A DNA stretch of 29,971 nucleotides from JAKATY01 sp038876335 (GTDB lineage: Archaea; Micrarchaeota; Micrarchaeia; Micrarchaeales; Micrarchaeaceae), in NCBI GenBank assembly GCA_038876335.1, contig JAVYYS010000002.1:1-29971 (forward strand). The letters run 5' to 3'. Under the pieces are notes generated by a model. The model made no database searches. It saw only the letters and a list, made by a program, of their open reading frames with translations, and was not told the origin of the DNA. Positions within the stretch are counted from its first letter, which is position 1; each line of letters begins with the position of its first letter. Shown here piece by piece: positions 1 through 7,003 of the stretch. The translations under genes were made by a program, and so were the position numbers.

Positions 1-123
1 ATACCAACCCCCATAGGCACGCTGGGAATAGCTGATCTACAGAAGACATCAGGCAAGCAAATCTACGACGATCAGTCAAAGCCTCCAAAAAAGAAAACGG
101 CGGCGGATGACAGGGGCAGCTAA
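1..123 (+). CDS. C-terminal end of a protein, probably 30S ribosomal protein S5 (partial)
   Basis: An open frame runs from base 1 to a TAA at 121-123 and gives about 40 residues (begins IPTPIGTLGIADLQ), ending in a lysine-rich and then acidic tail. It is cut by the window edge. The S5 call rests mainly on position: archaeal spc-type operons run S5-L30-L15, and L30 and L15 follow in the same direction. The C-terminal tail of S5 is poorly conserved and I cannot confirm it from these residues alone. Confidence 0.5.
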   Translation: MPTPIGTLGIADLQKTSGKQIYDDQSKPPKKKTAADDRGS

Positions 124-149
124 TCGCAAGTAATATAAATCTTCTAGAA

Positions 150-220
150 GTATTTTTATACACTTTCAGCGGCTGTGCACTATAGCACGGTTTAAACCAA
201 ATTTGTTTGAGTTATACTAA
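150..220 (+). promoter_or_regulatory. Candidate archaeal promoter(s) for the L30-L15 genes
   Basis: Two TATA-like elements lie between the upstream stop and the L30 start: TATTTTTATA at 151-160 and GTTATACTAA at 211-220. A start site about 26 nt past the second would fall almost on the L30 ATG at 239 (leaderless). The first would give a leader of about 55 nt. An internal promoter inside a ribosomal operon is plausible, because 115 bp separate the upstream frame from L30. Confidence 0.4.
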
Positions 221-238
221 TTCCTAAAGTGCTCTAAC

Positions 239-652
239 ATGAATAACATTAAAGGTAATTTGATAGCCGTAGTCAGGATCAGAGGCAGGGTAAAAGTAAG
301 ACGTGATATACAAGAGACTCTTGATAGGCTGCACCTCAAGAAACCGAACAACTGCATTATAATAAAAGCGACTGAAGCATACATGGGCATGATAAAGAAA
401 GCTAACGACTACATTGCATATGGAGAGGTAGACGAGGGAGTGCTAGAAAAACTGATTAAAAAGTACAAGATAAACGCGCAACTCGCAGATTTCTCAGAAG
501 CTTCAAAAGTAGAAGAGATAAAGGAGCACTTTCCAATAAGGCTGCGCCCACCGAGAAGAGGCCACAGAGAGATAAAGAAAGGATATGCTGAACACGGCGC
601 CCTTGGATACAGAGGGAAGGATATAAATAATCTGATACGCAGGATGATGTAA
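239..652 (+). CDS. rpl30: 50S ribosomal protein L30 (archaeal L30p/L7e type)
   Basis: The 137-residue product has the archaeal L30 pattern: an N-terminal IAVVRIRGRVKVRRDIQETL strand-turn-helix that opens the fold, a KPNNCIIIK strand, a VDEGVLEKLIKKY helix, and a basic C-terminal extension with RLRPPRRGHREIKKGY typical of the archaeal/eukaryotic L7e form. It is a large-subunit protein that contacts 23S rRNA. Its TAA shares one base with the ATG of L15 (ATGTAATGG), so the two are translationally coupled. The start is the first ATG after the upstream stop, and a TATA-like element sits about 26 bp before it. Confidence 0.93.
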   Translation: MNNIKGNLIAVVRIRGRVKVRRDIQETLDRLHLKKPNNCIIIKATEAYMGMIKKANDYIAYGEVDEGVLEKLIKKYKINAQLADFSEASKVEEIKEHFPIRLRPPRRGHREIKKGYAEHGALGYRGKDINNLIRRMM

Positions 653-1092
653 TGGTAGTAAGGAAAGAGAGAAGAGGCAGGAAATATCTCGGCAGCAGAA
701 GATGGGGCGTAGGCAATATAAAGAATGCAAGAGGTGCTGGTGACCGCGGAGGAGTAGGGAAAGGGAAAAGGAAGCATAGATTCACGTATTTTACTGCTAA
801 TGCGCCTGAGTTTATAGGAAAGAGGGGCTTCACACACTTTGGCCGCAAAAGACTTCACGAGATAACCCTCGCTGAGATAGAAAGAAAAATTAGTGCTACG
901 CAGAAAGAGGGCGCAACCAAAGAAGTAGAGCTGCGCGGATACAAAGTGCTTAGCAACGGCGTAATAGGCGGTAAGATTATAATCAGGGCAAGTGCATTTT
1001 CTGCCAAGGCATTGGAAAAGATAAAAAGTGCTGGAGGAGAAGCCGTACTGATTGGAAAAGAGAGCAACCATGGAACACCCCAACCACAATGA
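652..1092 (+). CDS. rpl15: 50S ribosomal protein L15 (archaeal)
   Basis: The 146 residues begin with the basic RNA-binding tail (VVRKERRGRKYLGSRRWG, then GAGDRGGVGKGKRK), typical of the glycine- and arginine-rich L15 N-terminus. The globular L15 domain follows with YKVLSNGVIGGKIIIRASAFSAKALEKIKSAGG in pieces. L15 is a large-subunit assembly protein. It overlaps the L30 stop by one base. In most archaea secY follows L15 directly; here a glycosyltransferase follows after about 50 bp, so the operon has been cut at this point. Confidence 0.93.
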   Translation: MVVRKERRGRKYLGSRRWGVGNIKNARGAGDRGGVGKGKRKHRFTYFTANAPEFIGKRGFTHFGRKRLHEITLAEIERKISATQKEGATKEVELRGYKVLSNGVIGGKIIIRASAFSAKALEKIKSAGGEAVLIGKESNHGTPQPQ

Positions 1093-1143
1093 ACGTAATT
1101 TTGATTACGCATTTTAGATTCTAAGACCTAATACAGTAATAAT

Positions 1144-2310
1144 ATGGCTGAGAAGTTAAGGATTGCATTTTATACAGACACTTTTTTACCTGCAATGGAT
1201 GGCGTAGTGACTTCTATACTTAACGCGAAGAAGGAGCTGGAAAAAAAAGGGAATACTGTATATATATTTGCAAGCGGAAACCGCAAGGCAGCAGAGGTAA
1301 CGAAAAGGTACAAAAACGTATTCGTTACTAGAGGTATAAGGCTCAGGAGCTATCCACAATACAGCATTGCCGTCTTTCCTTCTTTTAACTCAGTAAGGCT
1401 TTCAAAAAGCATAGATGTTGTGCATGCGCATACGCCATTCACGATGGGAATGTCGGCACTGATTACAGCAAAGGTTAACAAGATACCGATGATAGCCTCA
1501 TTTCATACACTATTCACAAATAAGTCTGTCATAAAGGAATACACAATCCAGAACAAAATACTGCAGCGATTTATACTAAAGCATGCATGGAGCTACGCAA
1601 GATTTTTCTATAACAAGTGCAACGCAGTTATAGCTCCTAGCAATACCATAAAGAGCCTGCTCATAAAGCATGGGATAAGAAATGTTTTTGTGGTACCTAA
1701 TGGAATAGACCTAAAGAGGTTCAACTACAATAAGATTAGTGGAACGGCTCTCCGCAGGCGCTTGCTCGCGAAAAAAAATGGCAAAATCGTCCTATATATT
1801 GGTAGGATAAGCAGAGAGAAGAACATAGAGGTTATGCTTGAAGCGGCACACAAACTGAGAGATGAAGATATAAGATTTGTAATAGGCGGGACTGGACCGG
1901 CAGAGGGGTACTACAAATCCATGGCCGCAAACCTTGGAATAACTAACATAGTAAAATTCGTAGGTTTTATAAGCGAAAAGGATTTGCCCTCTTATTATGC
2001 AGCGTGTGATCTTCTATGCATACCTTCAACCTTCGAAACCCAGGGTATAGTGGCTCTGGAAGCCATGGCGATGAATAAGCCAGTAGTTGCGGCAAACTTC
2101 CTCGCCCTTAAGGAGATTGTAGTAAATGGCAGGAACGGCGAAAAATTCGTTCCGGGAAATGCGGAGAGCTGCGCCAACAAAATAGAAAAGATTTTGAATA
2201 GTAATAAAGGATATAATACGATGCGACAGACCGCTAGTAGGTACTCAGACGAAAGAGTAGCAGCAAAACTACTCAATATTTATAAATCTATAACAAACAA
2301 TACTACGTAA
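1144..2310 (+). CDS. GT4-family glycosyltransferase
   Basis: This 388-residue GT-B fold enzyme probably transfers a sugar from a nucleotide donor to a lipid or glycan acceptor at the inner face of the membrane. The N-terminal Rossmann domain starts RIAFYTDTFLPAMDGVV, the signature of the GT4 branch that includes diacylglycerol glucosyltransferases and PimB-like mannosyltransferases; HAHTPF and FHT lie near residues 95-125. The C-terminal domain has YIGRISREKN, GTGP and the E-x7-E motif (E298 and E306 in FETQGIVALEAMAM) that binds the donor. No membrane segment is evident. It occupies the place of secY behind L15. Donor and acceptor cannot be told from sequence. Confidence 0.85.
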   Translation: MAEKLRIAFYTDTFLPAMDGVVTSILNAKKELEKKGNTVYIFASGNRKAAEVTKRYKNVFVTRGIRLRSYPQYSIAVFPSFNSVRLSKSIDVVHAHTPFTMGMSALITAKVNKIPMIASFHTLFTNKSVIKEYTIQNKILQRFILKHAWSYARFFYNKCNAVIAPSNTIKSLLIKHGIRNVFVVPNGIDLKRFNYNKISGTALRRRLLAKKNGKIVLYIGRISREKNIEVMLEAAHKLRDEDIRFVIGGTGPAEGYYKSMAANLGITNIVKFVGFISEKDLPSYYAACDLLCIPSTFETQGIVALEAMAMNKPVVAANFLALKEIVVNGRNGEKFVPGNAESCANKIEKILNSNKGYNTMRQTASRYSDERVAAKLLNIYKSITNNTT

Positions 2311-2407
2311 TCCTACTTATATGATTTATACCTAGAAGACGGGCGATTCACTGGACGGAAATAATGATAAAACAGAAAAAACAGAGCAAGTTGATAATAT
2401 TCAAAAT

Positions 2408-3073
2408 GTGGACCAGAAACCAGCGGAAACCCCTACTTCACAAAAAGTAGAGGAAAGGCAGCAGCAAGCCAGGCCTTTTAAAACCCTAAACGAACTTATA
2501 GCTGAATCTAGCAATCCTGAATCCAAGGCATTAAAGCAGGAAATAGATAAGATAAGCGATGAACGGCGCAGGATAGTGAAAGAGCTGAAGAGCCTTGAAA
2601 GGATTATGGAGCGCAAAGAGAGCGAGCGTAGGGCTATCGCAGAATTGCTAAGTTCCCATCAGAAAGAGCTTGATGAGAGCAAAAGAACAATAGGCAGATT
2701 GAAGAGCACGAAAAGGAATCTCGAATTCGCGATAGATACGGAGGCTTCGTCGCTTGAGAAGGAAAGGGCGTTGATCAGAAAGATAAAAGAGGTAAATGCT
2801 AAGCTTGATGAGGCGCTAATGTACATACGGCTTGAGAGAAAAATGAACAACATAGGCATGGACGTAGAATCTTACAAAACAAGAATAAAAGAAACAGAAA
2901 GTAAAATGCGGGAATATGATGCAAAGCTCGACGAATTGTACGCAAAACTTAGGAATGTGCTAAATATAAGGAGAGACAAGGAGCAGAAGCGTAGCAGAAA
3001 AGAGAAGATACAAGCGAAACAGTTGCCAGTAATAAATCTTGAAGACATAGCAGTTATAAAGAAGAAGGCGTAA
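2408..3073 (+). CDS. Coiled-coil protein (COG1340-like), function unknown
   Basis: The 221 residues are almost entirely charged heptad-like helix (residues about 35-200, rich in E, K, R and L with no glycine stretches), preceded by a Q/P-rich leader and ending VINLEDIAVIKKKA. It resembles the uncharacterised archaeal coiled-coil proteins often annotated as phosphoserine phosphatase or COG1340 by mistake; there is no catalytic motif here. The start is uncertain. The listed codon is GTG without a clear ribosome site. The frame is open and protein-like back to 2336, with a CTG at 2351 about 25 bp after the TATA-like TGATTTATAC, so translation may begin upstream. The product may be a structural or chromosome-associated scaffold. 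Confidence 0.7.
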   Translation: MDQKPAETPTSQKVEERQQQARPFKTLNELIAESSNPESKALKQEIDKISDERRRIVKELKSLERIMERKESERRAIAELLSSHQKELDESKRTIGRLKSTKRNLEFAIDTEASSLEKERALIRKIKEVNAKLDEALMYIRLERKMNNIGMDVESYKTRIKETESKMREYDAKLDELYAKLRNVLNIRRDKEQKRSRKEKIQAKQLPVINLEDIAVIKKKA

Positions 3074-3164
3074 CATTACTAATTTAACCACACGCTTTAG
3101 CGGTGGGAGGAGGTCACAATACAATAACGATACATAAAATATTAAAAAATAAAAAGTGTTAAAA

Positions 3165-4475
3165 ATGGAAATTTCTTTTTTGGGAGGTGCAGGAGAAGTT
3201 GGGAGAAGCTGCATAATGGTAAAGACCAAAAGGTCTAAGATACTGCTTGATGCTGGAATCAAGCTTGGTACAGTAGAAGAAAGACCGAAAATAAGCGCAG
3301 AAGAAATAAGGGAGCTTAGCGGTGTTTTCATAACCCACGCGCACCTTGATCATTGCGGCTTCCTGCCTCATTTGTACAGTGCAGGGTATAATAAAGAGGT
3401 ATACGCAACCAAACCCACCATAGAACTGTTGAACGTAATTATCGGAGATTACCTTAGAATATCAAAACCAAGTGGAGTTACAAAAGAGGGGCTCGGAGTA
3501 ATGTCGAAGCACCAAAAGATAGTCGATTATGACAAGGAATTCAGATTCGATGACCTTACAATAAAATTTGTGAGTGCAGGGCACATTCTAGGCAGCGCAC
3601 TTATAAGCGTAAGCGACGGCAATAACACCCTGCTTTATACTGGAGATATAAACCTTGCAAATTCAAAGCTGCTTGCAGGAGCCAATCTAAAGGGATTAAA
3701 GGCAGATACGCTTATAATGGAAAGCACATATGGGGCCAAATCTGATGTATTCCCTAAAAGAGATGAAGTAGTTAGCAAGATGGTAAACAGCATAAAAGAA
3801 ACTATAATAGCTGGAGGAAAAGTAATAATACCAACATTCGCAGTAGGAAGGGGACAAGAGGTACTCTTGCTTTTAGACGATTATATAAACTCTGGCAGGA
3901 TACCTAAAGTACAAGTTTACATAGATGGTATGATAAATAGGGCAATGCGTATTCATCGGCACAACGTCATATTCTGTAGAGAAGAACTCCAGAAGAAGAT
4001 ACTGATGAGCGATTATGACCCGTTCAAAAGCCCAAACTTCGTACAAGTAGAAAGAAGAGGCGAAAGGAATAGAATTGCAAGTAGTGATTCTAGCAGTATA
4101 ATAGTAACTACCAGCGGCATGCTCGTTGGAGGACCTGCGCTGTTTTATCTTTCAAAACTTGCTAAGGATCCTTTAAATAAGATTATACTTGTTGGCTATC
4201 AGGCCGAAGGCACGCTAGGGAGAGCACTGCAGGATGGAGCAAACGAAATTGTAATAAACCACGCTAAGATAAAAGTAGAGCTGAAAGTGGAGAAATACAA
4301 AATGTCTGCGCATGCCGACAGGCAACAGCTTGAGCTATTGCCTAAAAAAATAGAAGGCATAAGAAACATATTTATAGTGCATGGGGAGAAGAGCAAGTCT
4401 GAAGACCTCAAAACTGCGTTTGAAAGAAAATATTTTGCTACAGTTCCTGAAATAGGCCAGAAATTTACTATTTAA
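3165..4475 (+). CDS. beta-CASP metallo-beta-lactamase ribonuclease (aCPSF2-like)
   Basis: The 436-residue archaeal RNA-processing nuclease has the metallo-beta-lactamase HxHxDH motif ITHAHLDHCG (H58, H60, D62, H63), then AGHILGSAL, the STYG strand and the beta-CASP domain with TFAVGRGQEVLLLL, TTSGMLVGG and SAHADRQQ, closing with VHGEKSKS. These ligate two zinc ions and cleave RNA, often with a 5'-3' exonuclease mode. There is no N-terminal KH region, so it is aCPSF2-like rather than the termination factor aCPSF1. A GTG three codons upstream (3156) is possible, but ATG 3165 fits the conserved start MEISFLGGAGEVG. The AT-rich segment TACATAAAATATT at 3131-3143 is a candidate promoter. Confidence 0.88.
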   Translation: MEISFLGGAGEVGRSCIMVKTKRSKILLDAGIKLGTVEERPKISAEEIRELSGVFITHAHLDHCGFLPHLYSAGYNKEVYATKPTIELLNVIIGDYLRISKPSGVTKEGLGVMSKHQKIVDYDKEFRFDDLTIKFVSAGHILGSALISVSDGNNTLLYTGDINLANSKLLAGANLKGLKADTLIMESTYGAKSDVFPKRDEVVSKMVNSIKETIIAGGKVIIPTFAVGRGQEVLLLLDDYINSGRIPKVQVYIDGMINRAMRIHRHNVIFCREELQKKILMSDYDPFKSPNFVQVERRGERNRIASSDSSSIIVTTSGMLVGGPALFYLSKLAKDPLNKIILVGYQAEGTLGRALQDGANEIVINHAKIKVELKVEKYKMSAHADRQQLELLPKKIEGIRNIFIVHGEKSKSEDLKTAFERKYFATVPEIGQKFTI

Positions 4476-4546
4476 GTATTACGGAATAGTTAGACAATTG
4501 CGCACATATGCAGCATTACAGAAATCACATGAGAAAGTAATAAATA

Positions 4547-4984
4547 ATGAACGCTTTTAAGAGTAAGGAAGACTGCAATGCTGGTGCCTATATGTCTTCG
4601 AAGAAGAACAAGAATAGCAGAGAGAGGCTTAGGAAGGAACTTGAGGTGTTAGACAGTGCAATGACCCTCAATAGGCTCGTAAAGAAGAATGAGCTTGAGG
4701 GTGCTTTCCTTACTAATTCTGCAAAAGAATCCGAAACGATAAGCGATGATGTTTCTGACAGAATAATAAATACGTTGGAAGATGAAAGCGGCAGGGATGA
4801 GAGTAAAGGGGTAGAAATAATAAATAAGTTTGCGGTGTTGGCAGAGGGAGCGGAGCAGGTTAGGCGTGTGAAGCATAAAGCAGCACCAAAAATTGCGCCG
4901 AAGAGGCAACCATTGAATCGCAGCCCTGCAAAAAAGTCAATGAGCGCAAAAAAAACAAAGATTAAAAAAGCAAGAAGGAGATAA
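4547..4984 (+). CDS. Hypothetical basic protein with lysine-rich tail
   Basis: I do not recognise this 145-residue protein. It has a charged helical N-terminal half (SRERLRKELEVLDSAM, then a region rich in E, S and D) and a strongly basic tail from about residue 105 (lysine, arginine, proline and alanine, ending KKARRR). Such tails usually bind RNA or DNA. ATG 4592 (MSSKKNKNS) is an equally good start and would remove 15 residues of weak character. No clear ribosome site precedes either. The stop lies 9 bp before tRNA-Ala, so the two may share a transcript. Confidence 0.6.
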   Translation: MNAFKSKEDCNAGAYMSSKKNKNSRERLRKELEVLDSAMTLNRLVKKNELEGAFLTNSAKESETISDDVSDRIINTLEDESGRDESKGVEIINKFAVLAEGAEQVRRVKHKAAPKIAPKRQPLNRSPAKKSMSAKKTKIKKARRR

Positions 4985-4993
4985 CTTCTTTAT

Positions 4994-5095
4994 GGGCCCA
5001 TGGCTCAGGAGTAGAGCGTCCGCTTTGCAAGACTTTTTATTGCTATAAAGATCCGAAACAGCGGAAGGTCGCGGGTGCGAGTCCCGCTGGGTCCA
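4994..5095 (+). tRNA. tRNA-Ala (anticodon TGC) with a 30-nt intron
   Basis: The cloverleaf is complete. The acceptor stem GGGCCCA/TGGGTCC includes the G3-U70 wobble that identifies tRNA-Ala. D stem GCTC/GAGC, anticodon stem TCCGC/GCGGA, 5-nt variable loop and T arm GCGGG-TGCGAGT-CCCGC all pair. The anticodon TGC is at 5026-5028. The loop is too long by 30 nt; placing the intron at the standard archaeal site 37/38 gives 5030-5059 and restores a 7-nt loop. The discriminator is A5095, with no encoded CCA. A bulge-helix-bulge at the splice sites is expected but I did not fully fold it. The intron ends in a sequence shared with the tRNA-Phe intron. Confidence 0.95.
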
Positions 5096-5204
5096 AGATA
5101 ATGAGGAGAGTTCGCAGATTAAAAGCCTGCAGCAAGGCATGCAGAATATAATTATAAGCTGCTACAAGATTGCAGGGTGCTTGGGGATTTCAAAAGGTAG
5201 TCTT

Positions 5205-5534
5205 ATGGCTATTGAGAAAGGCTTTGACGAAAAGCAAGAGCGCACCAAGCTTGCCGAGAGGCTAAAGAAGGCTGGCTTGACGGAATTTCAGGTAGGCGTT
5301 CTGCTTGAAACTTTAAGCATACCAAGAGGCAAAACCATGACATATAAGCAAATGGCTTATGCAGTTGGACATCCAAATGCGTACAGAGCCGTAGGCACAG
5401 CGCTGAAGCTTAACCCATTTCCTATAGCCATACCATGCCATAGGGTTATAAAAAGTGATGGACGCATCGGCAACTACTCATATGGAGGAAGCAAGAGGAA
5501 GGCTATATTGCTGAAGATGGAGCACGCAATATAA
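5205..5534 (+). CDS. ogt: Minimal O6-alkylguanine-DNA alkyltransferase (active-site domain only)
   Basis: The 109-residue product matches the C-terminal DNA-binding and active-site domain of Ogt/MGMT: RGKTMTYKQMAYAVGHPNAYRAVGTALKLNP is the helix-turn-helix with the arginine finger, followed by PFPIAIPCHRVIKSDG with the methyl-accepting cysteine at residue 78. It should repair O6-alkylguanine stoichiometrically. The usual N-terminal domain of about 60 residues is absent. Size therefore matches alkyltransferase-like (ATL) proteins, but those carry Trp or Ala in place of this Cys. The frame extends upstream to 5139, but that stretch is hydrophobic and unlike the family, and a TATA-like ATAATTATAAG sits inside it at about 5149-5159. 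Confidence 0.85.
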   Translation: MAIEKGFDEKQERTKLAERLKKAGLTEFQVGVLLETLSIPRGKTMTYKQMAYAVGHPNAYRAVGTALKLNPFPIAIPCHRVIKSDGRIGNYSYGGSKRKAILLKMEHAI

Positions 5535-5563
5535 GCCTATTCCTGCTTCCTTTCTAAAAAACC

Positions 5564-5977
5564 CTACCCAAGGCTTAGCGCTATGGCCCTTCGTCTGTAC
5601 TGAGTTTTAGCGTAATTAGCGTAATCATACTTATTTGATACTGCATATGCGTTGGGATTGGTAGTGCTATTTTCCTCTTTTACCGCAAATTCTGCTCGCG
5701 CGGTTTTGATACCTGTTGACATGAATTTACGCAGACCGCGTCGTGTTAGCTGAAGAGGTTTGCCTACTTCATCCTTGTTCGCGAAATCGAGCAACTCTTT
5801 CTCCTTAAGCTTCTTTAAAGTATACCACACTGTGCTTTTAGGCATGGCGTACTCTTCGCTTATGTATTCTACAAAACTAGAGGCACTGATAATTTCATCC
5901 TTACCTATCTCAGCGAGTAAGACCAGCTCGCGCTCTACGAGTACAGAATCTTTTTTCAACTGCTTAGATACAACCAT
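5564..5977 (-). CDS. Winged-helix transcriptional regulator
   Basis: From ATG 5977 the product is 137 residues. Residues about 10-75 form a winged-helix domain (ERELVLLAEIG, then SSFVEYISEEYAMPKSTVWYTLKKLKEKELLDF, then a wing ending PLQLTRRGLRKFM), closest in style to PadR/MarR-like archaeal regulators. The C-terminal 60 residues are polar with many Asn and Tyr and are not recognised. The frame could start at TTG 5998 or GTG 5986, but the TATA-like GCATAAAATCC at about 6008-6018 places the transcript start near 5986, so ATG 5977 is preferred. Targets are unknown; a 14-bp palindrome at 6195-6208 is a possible operator. Confidence 0.7.
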   Translation of the reverse strand: MVVSKQLKKDSVLVERELVLLAEIGKDEIISASSFVEYISEEYAMPKSTVWYTLKKLKEKELLDFANKDEVGKPLQLTRRGLRKFMSTGIKTARAEFAVKEENSTTNPNAYAVSNKYDYANYAKTQYRRRAIALSLG

Positions 5978-6194
5978 TTGAGCCACATAAACACCCAAAA
6001 ACAGAAAGGATTTTATGCAGCCAAATGGAGGATATATGGTGTGTTATTATTTGTATTGAGGGATGTAAACCTGCATGCGCTGCCTATAACAGAATCAGCC
6101 TTCCAAATTCTTTGCTGCGCATGTTCGACCATTACAACCACATATCCTTGCAGCATTTAATTTAGATAGATAAATGATGTTATGGTATTTAAAT

Positions 6195-6208
6195 CTTTTG
6201 TACAAAAG
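6195..6208. promoter_or_regulatory. Perfect 14-bp palindrome downstream of a TATA box (candidate operator)
   Basis: CTTTTGTACAAAAG is a perfect dyad that begins 1 base after the TATA-like TATTTAAAT (6186-6194). A symmetric site between TATA box and start site is a typical place for an archaeal repressor. The 350-bp gap 5978-6327 otherwise holds a second TATA-like ATATTATAC near 6233-6241 and, just before the next gene, a small hairpin CACTC-ATA-GAGTG (6307-6319) touching the GGTGG ribosome site. I see no gene in the gap. Confidence 0.35.
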
Positions 6209-6327
6209 TAATCTATGCTGCGGAATACACAGATATTATACGGTTTGTTTCACATATCTGTTCCAGATTCTAGAAAACGTAGGATAGAGGTTATTAGTTT
6301 TTCATGCACTCATAGAGTGGTGGCAAG

Positions 6328-6948
6328 ATGCAGGAAAAGACAAAGGGGGAGGAGTATTTTACGCTGAACCTAAAATCAGGAATCGCCGTACTTTCGCTAC
6401 TTAGGGTAGCAGATCTTGAAAAACCACTCAACGATAACATGAAAATTGGACTAGCAAAACTATTTAAAAAAAAGGGTGAGGAGGAGGTTGAATACGTAGA
6501 AGCAAAATTTGATACAAAAGAAGGTATTAGTACTATGAATAAACTGGATATAAGGTATAAGGATGGCAGCACTCTAGAATTGGACAAAGCGGGGGTAAAA
6601 GGCGCATTTAAACGTGATGATGTCGACAGCGTTATATGGCTCATAAACATACTTTTCGATAGAAATATAACTATCATACCGGATTCCAGCCTTGCAGAAA
6701 TCGTAAAAGTGCAGGATATAAAAACAGGTGAAAATAGATCTACCGATTTTACTGAAGAAGCTAAATTCATTATAGATCCAAAAACTGGTGAGAAAAGAAG
6801 ACCCAGCGAAAGTGAGTTGAGGATGCTCGCAGAAATTCTCAGAAGGGTTAATGACAATGATGACAAATATCTAATCATATCTAAAGACATGAAGCCTGTT
6901 TTAGATGAAATAATAAAGTCTATTAGGCGGTCCGGCGGCAGTAGATAA
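6328..6948 (+). CDS. Hypothetical protein
   Basis: This is a 206-residue soluble, charged protein that I do not recognise. It has no signal peptide or membrane segment. The centre (about residues 60-115) alternates strands and helices (KLDIRYKDGSTLELDKAGVK, then VIWLINILFDRNITIIP). The C-terminal half is rich in charged helix, with FIIDPKTGEKRRPSESELRMLAEILRRV, ending KSIRRSGGSR. The start is supported by GGTGG (6319-6323) five bases before the ATG. It is convergent with nop5, and only 25 bp separate the two stops; that gap is occupied by a copy of the dispersed hairpin repeat, which begins right after this gene's TAA. Confidence 0.6.
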   Translation: MQEKTKGEEYFTLNLKSGIAVLSLLRVADLEKPLNDNMKIGLAKLFKKKGEEEVEYVEAKFDTKEGISTMNKLDIRYKDGSTLELDKAGVKGAFKRDDVDSVIWLINILFDRNITIIPDSSLAEIVKVQDIKTGENRSTDFTEEAKFIIDPKTGEKRRPSESELRMLAEILRRVNDNDDKYLIISKDMKPVLDEIIKSIRRSGGSR

Positions 6949-6949
6949 A

Positions 6950-7003
6950 GCTCGCTTTCATCCCCTTGCCAAATCAAGGTGACTTCCCGCTCGCCAAGTT
7001 AAT
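6950..7003 (+). repeat. Dispersed hairpin repeat, copy D (IS200/IS605-end-like)
   Basis: The segment reads TCGCTTTCATCCCCTTG, a 6-base loop, CAAGG, then GACTTCCCGCTCGCC..TTAA. It shares the exact 12-mer TCGCTTTCATCC with copy A (12161-12172) and the terminal block CTTCC-GCTCGCC-TTAA with copies A, B and C. The hairpin (CCTTG/CAAGG) followed by a GCTCGCC block resembles the subterminal hairpins of IS200/IS605 elements. No transposase or TnpB lies nearby. The repeat overlaps the last codons of nop5. Confidence 0.5.

Noticed and set aside
409..1112. Long minus-strand frames opposite L30 and L15
   Set aside because: They are antisense shadows of two clear ribosomal protein genes, with Cys/Phe/Ser-rich sequence typical of such shadows.
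5978..6160. 60-residue plus-strand frame in the regulatory gap
   Set aside because: No ribosome site, Cys-rich random-like composition, and it begins inside the regulator promoter.
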